Shown piece after piece: positions 11,673 through 23,223 of a stretch of 64,000 nt of DNA; position 1 is the first letter of the stretch; each line of letters starts with the position of its first letter. This DNA is from Leptospira kobayashii (lineage in GTDB: Bacteria > Spirochaetota > Leptospiria > Leptospirales > Leptospiraceae). A program made the translations under genes and the position numbers. Below the pieces are notes generated by a model that did not search any database, was not told the DNA's origin, and saw only the letters and a list, made by a program, of their open reading frames with translations. The stretch spans positions 2,508,001 to 2,572,000 of the forward strand of contig NZ_AP025028.1 in assembly GCF_003114835.2 (NCBI RefSeq). Reading direction: 5' to 3'.

Positions 11673-12940
11673 TATTTTATTTTCCTTTCTGGCAAAATTT
11701 GATGTAACAAAAACAAAGCGGTATTAGCTGCATTTTCCCGAATGGTTTCCCTGTTTCCCGGAAATAAATAACGGAATGTTTCGGAAGGTTTTCCTTTTTC
11801 CTTTCTTCCGATCCAAACGAGTCCGACAGGTTTTTCGTCAGTTCCACCGTCCGGCCCGGCGATTCCGGTGATAGATAATGAATAGTCCGCATTGGTTCTA
11901 TCGGAAAGACCGTCCGCCATTTCCGAACAAGTCTCGGTACTGACTGCACCGTATTTCGCAATCGTATCCTCGCTTACTCCTAGTAAACTGACCTTTTGAT
12001 CATTCGAATAGGTAATGGCTCCTCCCAGAAAATAGGCGCTGGAACCTTTTATATCCGTAATCTTGGCTCCAAGTAACCCACCCGTGCAACTTTCCGCAAC
12101 AGCCAGGCTTTTTCCCGATAGACTCAAAGACTCATGTACTTCCGTAAAAACATCTTCGGTGCAAAGTTCCTTATAAAAATTTCGAATCCTGAGAACCACC
12201 TCATTTAACAGAGATTCATCGCTCGCGTTAAAAATTGCTTTGATATAACCTTTTTGTGCAGTCACTCCCCAATCCATCCCTGCAGAGAGAAGATCTTTCT
12301 GGTTTTTCATAAACTCTTCCTGAAAAAGAGACTCTCCGATCGACCATACCCAGCGAGTGGCTTGTTTTAAATTTTCAATACCGTAATTTCGTTTCAGAAA
12401 AGGCAAAAGTCTGCGATTGAACATTTCCTTCATCTCACTCGGAACACCAGGCATACATACCAGAAACGAAGAAGGTGCTATCTCTTCCGCAAATCCCACT
12501 GCGATTCCTGCGGAATTATCCAAAGTATAAGATCCGGACGGAACGTACACTTGTCTGAGCATAGCGGGAAGGATATCCGAGTAAGATTTTCCTCTGGACT
12601 CGAAAAATCTTTGCAATTTGATCCTGGCTTTTTCAACGACTTCCTTTTCTTTGTTCTGCAAATCCAATACGGTCTGCAAAGTATAATCGTCTTCCGTCGA
12701 GCCAAGCCCGCCCGTCATGATGGCAAGGACGGGATTGTCGGGATCATTCTCAGCTTTTCTTTTCAAATGCATCAATTCTTCCAAGATGGTTTTCGGGTTG
12801 TCGGGGAGGGCGATAAAGTTTCTTACTTTCCAACCTTCCTCAAACAAACGATTGGCGATCCACCCCGAATTGGTATCGATACTTCTTCCGGCTGTGATTT
12901 CGGAACCTGTGGCTATGATCGTGATTTGAGGTTGTTTCAT
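11672..12940 (-). CDS. cinA: CinA-family protein (competence/damage-inducible type)
   Basis: The 422-residue protein has two domains. The N-terminal MoCF-like domain (about 1-170) starts ITIIATGSEITAGRSIDTN and contains MTGGLGSTEDDYT. The C-terminal CinA domain (about 255-415) contains AVAESCTGGLLGAKIT and SITGIAGPDGGT. Homologues hydrolyse NMN to nicotinic acid mononucleotide and/or ADP-ribose in pyridine nucleotide recycling; which activity this protein has cannot be read from the sequence. It lies 31 bases after argS and overlaps the next gene by one base. Confidence 0.92.
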   Translation of the reverse strand: MKQPQITIIATGSEITAGRSIDTNSGWIANRLFEEGWKVRNFIALPDNPKTILEELMHLKRKAENDPDNPVLAIMTGGLGSTEDDYTLQTVLDLQNKEKEVVEKARIKLQRFFESRGKSYSDILPAMLRQVYVPSGSYTLDNSAGIAVGFAEEIAPSSFLVCMPGVPSEMKEMFNRRLLPFLKRNYGIENLKQATRWVWSIGESLFQEEFMKNQKDLLSAGMDWGVTAQKGYIKAIFNASDESLLNEVVLRIRNFYKELCTEDVFTEVHESLSLSGKSLAVAESCTGGLLGAKITDIKGSSAYFLGGAITYSNDQKVSLLGVSEDTIAKYGAVSTETCSEMADGLSDRTNADYSLSITGIAGPDGGTDEKPVGLVWIGRKEKGKPSETFRYLFPGNRETIRENAANTALFLLHQILPERKIK

Positions 12941-12971
12941 TATAATTTACTGATACCGGTTTGTTTTGAAT

Positions 12972-14747
12972 CTATTTTGATTCTTCCTTACTCATTCTTT
13001 CGGGAGCGGAAATTCCCAATAATTGCAATCCTTCTCTCAAATTAAACTGAACCGATTTACAAACTTGCAAAAGAATTTCTCTTTCTCTTCCTGATTTTTC
13101 TTTGATTCGATTGTCTTTGCCTGAATAAAATTTGGTAAAGGAACGGCTTAACGATTGCAGATAATTGGTAAGCCTGTGAGGTTCAAAGGAGACTGCAGCG
13201 TCATTTACCTCTTCCGGAAATCTCGCAGTCCAAAATAACAATCTCGCCCTCTCGTCCGATTTTAGAAATTCCAAATCAGTATCGGAAAAGACCGGATCGC
13301 CGGATACTTCACCTAACTCTCTAAATATGGAACAAATTCTGGCATAGGCATATTGAATATAGAATACCGGATTTTTTTCGGATTCATCTTTTGCCAAATC
13401 CAGATCGAAATCAAGAGGTGCATCGGAAGAACGCATTAGAAAAAAATAACGCCCCACATCACGGGCACTTTTTCCCAGATAAGAAAGAAGATCCGTCATG
13501 GTCTGAAATACGCCCAAACGTTTGCTCATCTTTACCTTTTCTTTGTTTTCGATCAAGTTGACCTGTTGAGCGATTAGAACTCGGAAACTATCGGCACCAA
13601 AGCCCAAAGATTGGATAGCTCCCTTCAGTCTTGCTATGTATCCGTAATGATCCGGACCCCAAATATCGATGATCTCCTCAAATCCACGATCGTATTTGTT
13701 TTTATGATAAGCAATATCCGCCATCAGATAAGTCGGTCGGCCGTCTTCCCTTAGTATTACCCGATCTTTATCGTCTCCGTAGTTTGTGGATAAAAAGAAT
13801 AATTTACCCTCTTCCGTTTTTTTATCACTTTCTTTCAATCTAGCGGGAACTTTTTCAACCTCTCCTGCATCATGCAACGAACGTTCGCTGAAAAATTCAT
13901 CGAACTTAACTCCGAAAAGATCCAGATCTTTTTTTTGTCCTTCCAGATTGTAATTAATAGCGAATAAGGATAATTCCCGGATAATGGAATCCCAATCCTT
14001 GTTTTTAATTTTCATATCCAAAGATGATTTTTTAGAACCATCCGATGAATATCGTTTGGCAATATCTTTGATATACTCTCCGCGATAACTCTCTTTCGGT
14101 AGAATATTGGATTCCACCAATTGAAAAACGGGAGCATCGCTTTCCTCTTCTTGAAAACTAATGGTTTCTCCGTTTAGTTCCTTATAACGAAGTAATACGG
14201 CGACCCCTAACAAATATACCTGATTCCCATAATCATTCACATAAAACTCCCGTTTTACGGTGTGTCCCAAAGTGGAAATCAGATTCGCAAGGGCATCTCC
14301 GTAGGCCGCCGATCTTGCAGATACTATATTCATAGGTCCGGTGGGATTGGCGGAAACAAATTCCAGTAAAACTTTTTTCGTTTTTTCTTCTTTGGCAAAA
14401 GGATCACTCCCCAACCGGAACTCGCTAGCATACTTTGTCAAAGAAAGAGGAGAGATTCTGAAATTGATAAATCCAGGTTGGGAAAAAGTCACTGACTCGA
14501 TAAAGGAATCCGTTGTTATCAAGCTGATGATTTTTTCTGCAATAACTTGGGGAGATTTTCCAAGTGAGTTTTTGTTTTCCAAAGCAAACGAAGAGGAATA
14601 ATCTCCGAACTTTTCATCTCTGGAATATTCGATTCGAATTTTTAAATCGGGAAATAATTCGATTTGGTTTTCCGACTCCAGATACTTTTTAATCGAATTG
14701 GTTAGAATGTTTAATACTTTATATTTTAATAAATTTTCTTTTTTCAT
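12972..14747 (-). CDS. argS: Arginyl-tRNA synthetase with atypical HIGH motif
   Basis: This 591-residue class I synthetase charges tRNA-Arg. The N-terminal Add-1-like domain, the segment EFVSANPTGP, the KMSKR loop (KVKMSKRLGVFQTM), and the C-terminal DALR anticodon-binding domain (QYAYARICSIFRE onward) identify it. The usual HIGH signature after NPTGP reads NIVS (residues 140-143), so both histidines are replaced. The ATG at 14747 was chosen; an upstream TTG at 14780 would overlap the preceding gene. It lies five bases after a small membrane-protein gene in the long operon. Confidence 0.95.
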   Translation of the reverse strand: MKKENLLKYKVLNILTNSIKKYLESENQIELFPDLKIRIEYSRDEKFGDYSSSFALENKNSLGKSPQVIAEKIISLITTDSFIESVTFSQPGFINFRISPLSLTKYASEFRLGSDPFAKEEKTKKVLLEFVSANPTGPMNIVSARSAAYGDALANLISTLGHTVKREFYVNDYGNQVYLLGVAVLLRYKELNGETISFQEEESDAPVFQLVESNILPKESYRGEYIKDIAKRYSSDGSKKSSLDMKIKNKDWDSIIRELSLFAINYNLEGQKKDLDLFGVKFDEFFSERSLHDAGEVEKVPARLKESDKKTEEGKLFFLSTNYGDDKDRVILREDGRPTYLMADIAYHKNKYDRGFEEIIDIWGPDHYGYIARLKGAIQSLGFGADSFRVLIAQQVNLIENKEKVKMSKRLGVFQTMTDLLSYLGKSARDVGRYFFLMRSSDAPLDFDLDLAKDESEKNPVFYIQYAYARICSIFRELGEVSGDPVFSDTDLEFLKSDERARLLFWTARFPEEVNDAAVSFEPHRLTNYLQSLSRSFTKFYSGKDNRIKEKSGREREILLQVCKSVQFNLREGLQLLGISAPERMSKEESK

Positions 14748-14752
14748 AGATT

Positions 14753-14983
14753 TCAATAATTGGGATATCCTTTCCCCCAAGTTTCAAATGCCTGTTTTTG
14801 ATATCGTTTGACAAACTCATGGATCGGTTCCCCATCACTTCTAAGTGTAGGTTTATAATTTTCCGTTTTTTTCGGATTTACCCGATTTGTCGCTTTTGTT
14901 TCCGCTTTCAGAAGCAATTGAAAGAGAGCGGTAAAAAGAGTAAACACCATGATAAATAAGATCGTCTTGGGGAATTGGCTCAC
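14753..14983 (-). CDS. Small membrane protein of unknown function
   Basis: This 76-residue protein starts at a GTG (14983) and has one hydrophobic segment (about residues 7-25, FPKTILFIMVFTLFTALF). A basic, polar tail with no recognisable motif follows. It sits between recO (stop six bases upstream of its start) and argS (start five bases after its stop), in the same direction, which argues that it is a real co-transcribed gene. It may be a bitopic inner-membrane protein with its tail in the periplasm or cytoplasm. No family is recognised. Confidence 0.6.
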   Translation of the reverse strand: MSQFPKTILFIMVFTLFTALFQLLLKAETKATNRVNPKKTENYKPTLRSDGEPIHEFVKRYQKQAFETWGKGYPNY

Positions 14984-14989
14984 GATGAC

Positions 14990-15736
14990 TCAGTTTCCCA
15001 GGGTTTTGTAAAATTCAAAGTAAGATTTCATTTCTTTACCGGTAATAGAACGCAAATATTGATTCAAAACAAAATCCGCCTCTCGGACTTGGTCCTGGTT
15101 TGGTTTTTGCAAAATCAAATTTCCGAACTTTAATCGGAGAATCATATCAAACAACCGTAATATGCTCATATGATCTTTGGGAATACTATGGCAATCGCTG
15201 CAATGAAATTCCCGATTTTCCCAGGAAAAGAACGCTTTGGATTTGGAGAAGATATCCTCTCCGCAAGAAACACAATAGAAGTCCCTGGGAAAATGTCCCA
15301 GATTGACGAGTGCTCTTAACTTGAAAAAAGGTAAAATTTCATAAGTAAATCCATGTTCGGAACAGTATTCAAAACATCCTGATAACAACTGATAGATAAA
15401 CGGATGTTCCTCTCCCTCTGGAAATAAATGCAAAGACAACTCGCATAAATACATAAGAAAAAGTGTACCTAAATAATCCGATTTCAATTCATCATATCGA
15501 TTGATCAGATTGATTTCCTTTACGGACTTCCATTCCTTTTCCGCCTGATCGTAAAAATCGATTTCAACAAGGGAGCCTAGTTCCGTTCCCGCTATCGCCC
15601 TTCTTTTGGACTTACGGATTCCTTTCGATAAAAACTTCATCCTGATTAGATTTTCACCGGCAAGACTGATCAAACGATCGCTATCTCCGATGTCTCTGCT
15701 CTCGATTACGATACCTTTTTCTTTTTTAAGTGCCAT
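14990..15736 (-). CDS. recO: DNA repair protein RecO
   Basis: The 248-residue protein fits RecO, which loads RecA on SSB-coated DNA together with RecR. The N-terminal OB-fold region ([19 protein letters not shown]) and a C-terminal zinc-binding pattern CVSC...CSDC (about residues 155-180) are visible. The ATG at 15736 overlaps the ybeY end by eleven bases. Its presence in a run with ssb and dnaB is consistent with a replication/repair role. Confidence 0.92.
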   Translation of the reverse strand: MALKKEKGIVIESRDIGDSDRLISLAGENLIRMKFLSKGIRKSKRRAIAGTELGSLVEIDFYDQAEKEWKSVKEINLINRYDELKSDYLGTLFLMYLCELSLHLFPEGEEHPFIYQLLSGCFEYCSEHGFTYEILPFFKLRALVNLGHFPRDFYCVSCGEDIFSKSKAFFSWENREFHCSDCHSIPKDHMSILRLFDMILRLKFGNLILQKPNQDQVREADFVLNQYLRSITGKEMKSYFEFYKTLGN

Positions 15737-16199
15737 CGTCTTCGCCGAAAATCATCGCCAAACATTCGTCTTCTTTCTTTTTCATCACGATCTCGTCGTC
15801 GGGAGAAGTCTCATGATCATAACCGAACAGATGCAATACTCCGTGAACAAGCAGTCTGTAAAACTCATCCACGTCATTATGACCTATTTCAATTGCCTGC
15901 CTTCTGCAAGTGTCCAGAGAAATAACGATTTCTCCTATCATTTGATGGGGGAGAGGAGGAAATTCCTGAAACAAAGGAAAGGATAGTACATCGGTAGTAC
16001 GATCGATATTTCTTCTTTCCCGATTGATGTTTGTCATTTCAGAATCGGAAACGATCAAAATGTCCAACTCTATGGATTTTAAGAACTTGGGTTTGATCCG
16101 GGGAAGGATAAGTTCCAGATTTTTTTTAACAAGATTTTCATCCAGAAACGACCCCTCTACATTCTCATTCCAACGGATAGAAAGAAAGGGAGGAATCAT
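15726..16199 (-). CDS. ybeY: Endoribonuclease YbeY
   Basis: This 157-residue protein carries the family's metal-binding signature [12 protein letters not shown], which co-ordinates a zinc ion. YbeY acts in 16S rRNA 3' maturation and late 70S ribosome quality control. The start at 16199 shares one base with the stop of the upstream HD-domain gene. Linkage phoH - HD protein - ybeY is a widely conserved arrangement and strengthens all three calls. Confidence 0.95.
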   Translation of the reverse strand: MIPPFLSIRWNENVEGSFLDENLVKKNLELILPRIKPKFLKSIELDILIVSDSEMTNINRERRNIDRTTDVLSFPLFQEFPPLPHQMIGEIVISLDTCRRQAIEIGHNDVDEFYRLLVHGVLHLFGYDHETSPDDEIVMKKKEDECLAMIFGEDDGT

Positions 16200-18571
16200 T
16201 ACTTCGAAACTTTTTTAGCTTTGGTCGTCTCTTCCAAAGCTTTCGTATCTTCCGGTTTAGGATACTTCGGTCTTTGATGAAGGCTAGACAGAAGAACTTC
16301 CTTGAAACTGGATTTGATAACTTCCAAATCACCAAGTGTCAAACCGCTTTCATCCAGTTGATTCTCAGCTAACTTGGAATTGATGATCTTTCGAATCAGC
16401 TCGTCCAAGCTTTCAGGAGATACTTCATCCAAAGACCGGGATGCCGCTTCCAAAGAATCCGCAATCATCACGATTCCCGTTTCTTTCGATCTGGGTTTCG
16501 GGCCGGGATATTGGAAATCGGATTTGCGGATCTTCTTTCTTGCCTGTAAAGAAAGAGTCTGCAAAGCCTTATGATAGAAAAAAGCCATCGTAGAAGTTCC
16601 GTGATGTTCCGGTATAAAATCAATGATCTCTCGGGGCAATCTTGCCTTTTTCGCCATCTCAATCCCATCTAACACGTGATCAATGACGGTTTTCGCGGCG
16701 AGCGCGGGATTGTTCTTATCAATGTGTTCCGGTTTGGGAATCAAATGCTGGTTTTCGATAAAAAATCCCGCATTCGGAATTTTACCTATATCATGAAAAT
16801 AAACACCCACCCGAACGAGAAGCCAATCCAAATTCAAATTCTGCGCTGCCCGTTCGGACATGGCGGCAACCATAAAGGTATGAGTATAAGTCGAAGGAGC
16901 TTTGGTAAGTAGTTCCTGCAAAAGAGGATGACCCGTATCCGCAAGCTCGATCAATTTGAAACGGGTTGGAATATTGAAGATATATTCGTAGATGGGAAGT
17001 AAAAACTGAACCGTAGTCGTACTTGCAAATCCGTTGATGAAACAAAGCATCACCAAACGAAAGATATTGGAATGAGTCAGATCAAAATAAAAACTTCCGC
17101 TGCTGCTGGTCACCCAAAACTCTCTTCCGTCAAACAGATAACCCGCAGTTGAAATCAGAATCTGAACAAAGCTGATTATAAATCCTGCTTTTAAAAAATC
17201 GATTCGTTTCTTTAACTTTCTGCCGTAAACCGCACTCACTACTGCAACGGTAAACGCCAACATAAACGAAGTGGGATTGTATCTGGAGGCAAAAAATACG
17301 GTGAAGGATAGGAAAAATCCGAGTGCGATCCCCAATTGTTCGTCATAGACGAATCCGAGAAGCAGACAAATCATCCCGATAGGAACAAAGAGTGCGAAAT
17401 AATAAGAACCTTCCCAATCCACGTCATTGATATAAAATGTTTTGGATACAAAATAGATCGCCACCACAACAATCCAAAGTGTGATAAAGATAATAAGATT
17501 ACTGGATAAATCGTTCAATCGGTTCGGACGATAACGAATCAGATAAAAACCGATGATCGCAATCAAAACACATTGAGAAATAAAAATGGATGTGATGGAG
17601 GCAAGATTGGCTCGTGTCGCATAACGGTTCATCATCTCCAATTTCAAACGAACCGTAGGAGTCACCACTTCCCCCGCACGAACTATGATTTCATTTACCT
17701 GAATGCGGCTTTTCTGTATTGCGATCGAATCGGCCGCCTTTTGTCTTGCCGCTTCCGTTTCCTCCGAGTTGTAAGTACAAGCAGGATAGGAATAAACATA
17801 ATAAAGCCCGATTCTGGAAATTGCTTTTAACAAATCGGGAGATACATTCTTCAATTTATCCTCAGCTAACTTTTGCAACGTGGAAAGGATCGGACCTTCT
17901 TTGTAAATTTGAGATCTGGGAATCACTAAATTCCCGTCGATCACAGCTGCGGGCTCCTGAGTTCCCAGATTACGAACCTTTGCACCGGATTTATCCAGAT
18001 CCTTTTGAAAATCCAATTCTTCCTTTACGATACAATATCTGGAAAAAATCAAATTGATGTATTGTTGGATAAAGGACTTTACCTTGTCCTTTCTTCCGTA
18101 ATCCAAAATAGCTTGTATCTCTTCGTTGGTTCGATTTCGCCATCTAGGAATTTTTTCTTTTACTACGGCAGGTGTCCCTCTTCCTTCGGAGACGATTTGT
18201 TTTAACAAATCCATATCTTCCGAAAGATTTACATCGATTCCGTTGGTTAGAACATTGAAATCCTTATCGAAAGAAATCGGAATATTTCCGGAAGCCTTTC
18301 CCTTTTCCTGACTTGTTTTTTCAGGATCATCATAGAAAAATTCTTTTACGGATTGAATCGTTTCGGGAGCGATTTTCCCTTCAGAAAAAGGTCCGTCCTG
18401 TTCAATGTTGATCTTTTGTTGCCCGAAAAAAGGAATGGCTAGGTTGTATGTAACGAATATCAGTGTGACAAAAACAAGGATGATCTGAATGTTTCGCACA
18501 AAGGACACAGGTCTAACTTTAGTTAGAATATCAGTCAATTTCGCCATTGTATTTTCAAACAACTGATTCAT
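16199..18571 (-). CDS. 7TM-HD membrane phosphodiesterase, PgpH type
   Basis: The 790-residue protein has one N-terminal transmembrane helix (about 25-50) and a long extracytoplasmic region (about 50-320) of the 7TMR-HDED type. A block of seven helices (about 325-520) and a cytoplasmic HD domain (about 560-720) follow. The HD motifs include [12 protein letters not shown], the metal pair in FHDIGK, and a later PEHHGT. Characterised PgpH proteins hydrolyse cyclic di-AMP to pApA. The assignment of c-di-AMP as substrate rests on this architecture. It overlaps phoH by four bases and ybeY by one. Confidence 0.9.
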   Translation of the reverse strand: MNQLFENTMAKLTDILTKVRPVSFVRNIQIILVFVTLIFVTYNLAIPFFGQQKINIEQDGPFSEGKIAPETIQSVKEFFYDDPEKTSQEKGKASGNIPISFDKDFNVLTNGIDVNLSEDMDLLKQIVSEGRGTPAVVKEKIPRWRNRTNEEIQAILDYGRKDKVKSFIQQYINLIFSRYCIVKEELDFQKDLDKSGAKVRNLGTQEPAAVIDGNLVIPRSQIYKEGPILSTLQKLAEDKLKNVSPDLLKAISRIGLYYVYSYPACTYNSEETEAARQKAADSIAIQKSRIQVNEIIVRAGEVVTPTVRLKLEMMNRYATRANLASITSIFISQCVLIAIIGFYLIRYRPNRLNDLSSNLIIFITLWIVVVAIYFVSKTFYINDVDWEGSYYFALFVPIGMICLLLGFVYDEQLGIALGFFLSFTVFFASRYNPTSFMLAFTVAVVSAVYGRKLKKRIDFLKAGFIISFVQILISTAGYLFDGREFWVTSSSGSFYFDLTHSNIFRLVMLCFINGFASTTTVQFLLPIYEYIFNIPTRFKLIELADTGHPLLQELLTKAPSTYTHTFMVAAMSERAAQNLNLDWLLVRVGVYFHDIGKIPNAGFFIENQHLIPKPEHIDKNNPALAAKTVIDHVLDGIEMAKKARLPREIIDFIPEHHGTSTMAFFYHKALQTLSLQARKKIRKSDFQYPGPKPRSKETGIVMIADSLEAASRSLDEVSPESLDELIRKIINSKLAENQLDESGLTLGDLEVIKSSFKEVLLSSLHQRPKYPKPEDTKALEETTKAKKVSK

Positions 18572-19581
18572 GATCTTTTGGTAAAAAGCCCCTCATTTTC
18601 TTCAAATCTACGAACGATCGCTTCCACTATATGATGGCGGGTAATGTCTTCCCTTCCGAAAGTGATCGCTTCCACCCCGTTTAAACCCCTTAAAGTATAG
18701 ACTGTTTTTTCAAGTCCCGATCTGCCGTGCGCCAAGTCAATTTGAGTCGCATCACCGGAAATCGCCATTTTCGAATTTTTACCGAAACGGGTAAGAAACA
18801 TCTTTAATTGAGGTAAGGTGCAATTTTGCGCTTCATCCAGAATGATAAAGGAATTGGAAAGTGTGCGTCCTCTCATAAAAGCGATCGGAGCGATTTCGAT
18901 TTTATTCACTTGGATGTATTCCGTGGTTTTTTCAAAACCAATACATTCGTGTAACGCATCATAGATGGGACGAAGATACGGATTCACTTTTTGTGTCAAA
19001 TCCCCCGGAAGAAAACCCAGGTTTTCTCCCGCTTCCACCGCGGGACGTGTAAGTACGAGTCTATCCACTTCCCCGGTTTGCATCATTCTGCAGGCGGTGG
19101 CGATAGATAGGAATGTTTTGCCTGTTCCTGCCGGTCCCATAGCAATTGTTATATAATTTTTCTTTAAACTTTCTACGAAGAATTCCTGGTTTTTGGTTCT
19201 GGGAAAAATCGGTTTGCCCTTAAAGGTAACAAACACTTTATCTTTAGGAGTCCAATCTCCGTCAGATTCATTTTTTACAAATTCGGGACTGCCGGGGGTC
19301 GGCCAACCTTTGTTAGCATCCTTTGCCTGCCCCATAAGATAATCTATATCAAACAGGGAAAAATCATTTTTATCAGGACGTTTTTTGAAATTTTCTTCCA
19401 CTCTCTGGAATGTCTCAACAGCTAACTGAACAAAGTCGGAATCTCCCTGAATGATCAAGGACTTACCGCGAGGAATGAGTTTGACTTTGAGTCTGGATTC
19501 CCAAAGGGGAAGCTGCGAGTCGCCGATACCGCAGATGACCTGGTAAAGAGATTCTTCCCCGAATGTGAAACTTGTGTCCAT
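18568..19581 (-). CDS. PhoH-family ATPase
   Basis: The 337-residue protein has an N-terminal KH-like part and a P-loop ATPase domain. Walker A reads [13 protein letters not shown], Walker B reads [11 protein letters not shown], and the conserved [18 protein letters not shown] segment lies between. PhoH-like proteins pair with YbeY and are proposed to act in RNA metabolism. The start was set at the ATG at 19581; a frame extension to 19668 would run into aspS and has no family resemblance. It begins eight bases after the aspS stop. Confidence 0.93.
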   Translation of the reverse strand: MDTSFTFGEESLYQVICGIGDSQLPLWESRLKVKLIPRGKSLIIQGDSDFVQLAVETFQRVEENFKKRPDKNDFSLFDIDYLMGQAKDANKGWPTPGSPEFVKNESDGDWTPKDKVFVTFKGKPIFPRTKNQEFFVESLKKNYITIAMGPAGTGKTFLSIATACRMMQTGEVDRLVLTRPAVEAGENLGFLPGDLTQKVNPYLRPIYDALHECIGFEKTTEYIQVNKIEIAPIAFMRGRTLSNSFIILDEAQNCTLPQLKMFLTRFGKNSKMAISGDATQIDLAHGRSGLEKTVYTLRGLNGVEAITFGREDITRHHIVEAIVRRFEENEGLFTKRS

Positions 19582-19589
19582 ATGGAATA

Positions 19590-21395
19590 TTAAATAGTGA
19601 CTACTCTGAGTTTCAACTCTTCCAATTGTTTTGCTTCTACAAAACCGGGAGCTTCGCTCATCATACATGTTCCTTTTTGCGTTTTAGGAAAAGCAATCAC
19701 GTCACGAATAGACTGACCTTTGGTAAGAATCATCATAATACGATCCACCCCGAATGCAATTCCACCATGAGGAGGAGCGCCAAACGTAAGTGCTTCGAGA
19801 AGGAATCCGAATTTTTCATTTGCGGATTCTTTATCGATTCCGATCGCTTCCAAAACTAAAGATTGAATTTCAGCGTTGTGAATACGGATACTTCCCCCAC
19901 CGATTTCGGTACCATTCAATACTAAGTCATAAGCTTTGGCGGAAATTTTAGAAAGGTCAACGCTTTTCCCGGCTTTCCAATCCCGCAAAAGATCCCAATC
20001 TTCCTCTTTCGGAGAAGTAAAAGGATGGTGTAAAAAAGTCCAGGATTTGGTAGTTTCATCCACTTCGAACATAGGAAAGTCAACCACCCAATGAAAACTG
20101 TATTCCGACTTAGGAGGATCGTACTTGTCCGAAAGTTTCAATCGAAGAGCACCGAGAGATGCATTTACTATTTTTGTAGAATCCGCACCGAAGAAAACCA
20201 TATCTCCTTCTTTGGAACCCACCGCTTTGGCAATCGCTTCCAATGCTTCCGGCGTAAACCTTTTGGTAATCGTTGATTCCAAACCTGCAGAACCATGTTT
20301 CATATAAGCAAGACCCTTGGCGCGGAAATCACGGGAAAGCCAAGCAGTCAAATCTTCGATTTCTTTACGGGAAATAACCGATCCTCCCGGAACACAGATC
20401 GCTTTCACAACACCGCCCGAAGAAATGGCACCGCTGAACACCTGAAAGTCGCAAGTTTTTACAATTTCCGATACATTGACTAGTTTCATTCCGAAACGAA
20501 TGTCCGGTTTGTCGCTTCCGTATTCGTCCATCGCTACATGATAAGGCATGGTAGCAAAAGGAGTAGTAATTTCGAGTCCGAATACTTTTTTCAAAGAGAA
20601 CTTCCACATCTCTTCTATCTCTCGACGAATGTCATCCTCCGAAACGAAAGCAAACTCCATATCCAGCTGAGTGAATTCAGGTTGTCTATCCGCACGTAAG
20701 TCTTCATCTCTGAAACATTTTACGATTTGGAAGTATCTTTCCATTCCCCCGACCATAAGGATTTGTTTGAACAACTGAGGGGATTGAGGAAGTGCATAAA
20801 ACTGCCCTTGGTTGAGTCGGGAAGGAACCAAAAAATCCCTGGCTCCTTCGGGAGTGGATTTGTTCAAAATAGGAGTTTCGATTTCCAAAAAGGATTTGCT
20901 GTCGAGATACTCTCGCAAAGCAAATGTTAGTTTGTGGCGAAGAATCAGGCGATCTTTCAATTCTTCCCTTCTCATATCCAAGTAACGGTATTTCAATCGG
21001 ACTTCTTCCCCGCTCGGATCGAATTCATCGAGAGCAAAAGGAGGAGTTTTGGATGCGTTTAAAATTTCCAGTTTTTCCACTATGATTTCATACTTTCCGG
21101 TTTTCATCTTAGGGTTGACCGAGTCCGCATCTCGAAGCGAAAGTTTACCCGAAACCGCGATCACATATTCCGAACGGACTTTTTCTGCGGCCGAAAATGC
21201 CTCACCGAGAAGTTCCTTACGGGCAACAATTTGAATGATACCTGATCTATCTCTCAAATCAATAAATATGACCCCACCTTGGTCTCTAAAACGAAACGCC
21301 CAACCGGCAAAAAACAACTGTTTGCCGACTTGAGAATCATTTACAGATTCCGCAGAAATTCTATTTTTATACTCTTCTTGTATCCAGGTTTTCAA
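19590..21395 (-). CDS. aspS: Aspartyl-tRNA synthetase
   Basis: This 601-residue class II synthetase has an N-terminal OB-fold anticodon domain ([23 protein letters not shown]) and class II motif 2 ([21 protein letters not shown]). The GAD insertion domain lies around residues 290-420, and motif 3 includes [14 protein letters not shown]. The domain set is that of the bacterial type. Whether it is discriminating or also charges tRNA-Asn cannot be told from the window; no gatCAB is present here. It lies 13 bases after dnaB. Confidence 0.97.
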   Translation of the reverse strand: MKTWIQEEYKNRISAESVNDSQVGKQLFFAGWAFRFRDQGGVIFIDLRDRSGIIQIVARKELLGEAFSAAEKVRSEYVIAVSGKLSLRDADSVNPKMKTGKYEIIVEKLEILNASKTPPFALDEFDPSGEEVRLKYRYLDMRREELKDRLILRHKLTFALREYLDSKSFLEIETPILNKSTPEGARDFLVPSRLNQGQFYALPQSPQLFKQILMVGGMERYFQIVKCFRDEDLRADRQPEFTQLDMEFAFVSEDDIRREIEEMWKFSLKKVFGLEITTPFATMPYHVAMDEYGSDKPDIRFGMKLVNVSEIVKTCDFQVFSGAISSGGVVKAICVPGGSVISRKEIEDLTAWLSRDFRAKGLAYMKHGSAGLESTITKRFTPEALEAIAKAVGSKEGDMVFFGADSTKIVNASLGALRLKLSDKYDPPKSEYSFHWVVDFPMFEVDETTKSWTFLHHPFTSPKEEDWDLLRDWKAGKSVDLSKISAKAYDLVLNGTEIGGGSIRIHNAEIQSLVLEAIGIDKESANEKFGFLLEALTFGAPPHGGIAFGVDRIMMILTKGQSIRDVIAFPKTQKGTCMMSEAPGFVEAKQLEELKLRVVTI

Positions 21396-21408
21396 AGTTC
21401 TTTTCCTT

Positions 21409-22749
21409 TTAAATTGGGACGTTATCGAAACGGCTGATTTTTGGGTTGAACATCAGAGGGAAATCGCCGGTTGCCCCTGCTCTGTTTTTGGCGATGATGA
21501 TTTCCGCCATACCTTTTTTACTAGGCTCTAGTTCTTCGGGAGGTTTCACCATTTCCTCCCTGTAAATAAAACAAACAATATCCGCATCCTGCTCAATAGC
21601 ACCTGACTCCCGTAAGTCGGAAAGCTGAGGTCTTTGGTCTTTGGATCTGGACTCGATGGAACGGTTCATCTGGGAAAGTGCAATTACGGGGCAGCCTACT
21701 TCTCTCGCCATCTGCTTCAGTCCCCGGGAGATATTCGCAACCTCTTGTTGTCTGCCACCTTGTGCTGCTCTGGGATCACTCATGAGCTGCAAATAATCCA
21801 CTATGATAAGTCCGATGTCTTCCGTAGTCCGAAGTTGACGCACCCTTGCCGAAAATTCCTGAATGGTCAAATAACCGGAATCATCAATATAAATACTGGA
21901 AGTGGTAATCGTCGCCACGGCATCTTTCAATTGACTCATCTGAGTAGGAGTCAAAGTCCCGGACTTGATCGAATAGGAATCGATCCTTGCTTCCGCACTG
22001 AGAAGTTTCAAAAGAAGCTCCAGCCGACTCATCTCCAAAGAAAATATAGCAACTGTTTTGCGCTCTTTCAAGGCAACATTTGCGGCAATATTCAGAGCAA
22101 AGGTTGTTTTACCGTTTCCCGGTCTTGCCGCAAGAATCATAAGCTCATGGGTTTTGAGTCCGGTAGTCTTTTGATCGAAACCTTCGTAATGGGTTTTAAG
22201 ACCGCTGATACCTCCGCCGCTCTGGCTATTGGCAACAACGGTTTTGATATAATCAATGAGTGTATTGGCATCGTCTCTGACCCGCCTGAGTCCTTTGGAT
22301 CTCTCTTGCCTGGAGATATCCATAAGGGATTGTTCGATGAAACTGAATACAGTATCATTTTCCCCCGGCTCGGATTTGACTTTATCAATAGCAGTTGTTA
22401 GGGATTCAACGTACTTGCGACGATCGGAAACTCTTTTTACGCGTTTGATATAATAATCGAGAGTCTGGGAAGGAACGGTATCTTTGTATAAGGAAGTGAT
22501 GTATTCCAAATCGCGCATCTCGTCTTTGAAGAGATGTTTTTCCCGCATATGATTTGTTACGGTAACAATGTCTAAAGACACGCCTTCCTGGATCAGATCC
22601 ACCATGGCATCGAAAATTCGTCTGTGGGATTCGAAGTAGAAGTCGTCGGGGGCAAGCCCCATGTCTTCCTGCCCTGCGACACCGCGCATGAGCAGGTAGC
22701 CAATTAGGTTCTTCTCGGATTCTATCTCCTGGAGAGGGTTAGAATTCAT
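21409..22749 (-). CDS. dnaB: Replicative DNA helicase DnaB
   Basis: The 446-residue protein has an N-terminal DnaB domain (about 5-110) and a RecA-like helicase core. Walker A is [12 protein letters not shown], Walker B lies in IIVDYLQLM, and the arginine-finger region [14 protein letters not shown] follows. It unwinds DNA at the replication fork. It is slightly shorter than the E. coli protein but complete. Long open frames on the opposite strand across this gene are coding shadows. rplI lies 18 bases upstream. Confidence 0.97.
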   Translation of the reverse strand: MNSNPLQEIESEKNLIGYLLMRGVAGQEDMGLAPDDFYFESHRRIFDAMVDLIQEGVSLDIVTVTNHMREKHLFKDEMRDLEYITSLYKDTVPSQTLDYYIKRVKRVSDRRKYVESLTTAIDKVKSEPGENDTVFSFIEQSLMDISRQERSKGLRRVRDDANTLIDYIKTVVANSQSGGGISGLKTHYEGFDQKTTGLKTHELMILAARPGNGKTTFALNIAANVALKERKTVAIFSLEMSRLELLLKLLSAEARIDSYSIKSGTLTPTQMSQLKDAVATITTSSIYIDDSGYLTIQEFSARVRQLRTTEDIGLIIVDYLQLMSDPRAAQGGRQQEVANISRGLKQMAREVGCPVIALSQMNRSIESRSKDQRPQLSDLRESGAIEQDADIVCFIYREEMVKPPEELEPSKKGMAEIIIAKNRAGATGDFPLMFNPKISRFDNVPI

Positions 22750-22767
22750 AGAAGGTCTGGAGAAGAA

Positions 22768-23214
22768 TTAAGCTTCTCCGATCACTTTTACTTGGATGTT
22801 AGGGGTTACGCCTTCTGCCAAACGAACTTTCAGTTTGTATTCGCCCAAAGCTTTTAAAGGTTCACCTAAATCCAGTTTTCTTTTATCGATTTCAATACCG
22901 GTTTTTTTGATGGCAAGAGCGATATCTCCGGCAGTAACGGAACCGAATAAACGATCGTTTTCACCGACCTTTACTTTGATTTCATAAACTTTACCGTCGA
23001 TAGAAGCACCCAGGTCTTTCATAACCTTTGTTCTCTTGTCGCGTTTCAAATCCGCCAATCTTTTTTGGTGAACGACCACTTTTGTATTACCGTCGTTAGC
23101 ACGCACGGCAAGTCTGCGAGGAAGAAGAAAGTTACGTGCATAACCGTCTGCAACGTCTTTGATATCTCCCGCATCACCTAAGTTTAAAACGTCTTTTTGT
23201 AGAATCACTTTCAT
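22768..23214 (-). CDS. rplI: 50S ribosomal protein L9
   Basis: The 148-residue protein matches L9. The N-terminal rRNA-binding domain MKVILQKDVLNLGDAGD...GYARNFLLPRRLA is joined by a connecting helix to a C-terminal domain with the conserved GKLFGSVT-like stretch (here NDRLFGSVTAGDIA). It follows rpsR by nine bases in the standard rpsF-ssb-rpsR-rplI order. A TAGGAGATAAAC ribosome-binding region precedes the ATG. Confidence 0.98.
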   Translation of the reverse strand: MKVILQKDVLNLGDAGDIKDVADGYARNFLLPRRLAVRANDGNTKVVVHQKRLADLKRDKRTKVMKDLGASIDGKVYEIKVKVGENDRLFGSVTAGDIALAIKKTGIEIDKRKLDLGEPLKALGEYKLKVRLAEGVTPNIQVKVIGEA

Positions 23215-23223
23215 GTTTATCTC

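Noticed and set aside
21634..22401. 255-codon open frame on the plus strand opposite dnaB
   Set aside because: It is a shadow of the dnaB coding sequence; its composition and cysteine/histidine-rich translation are not protein-like.
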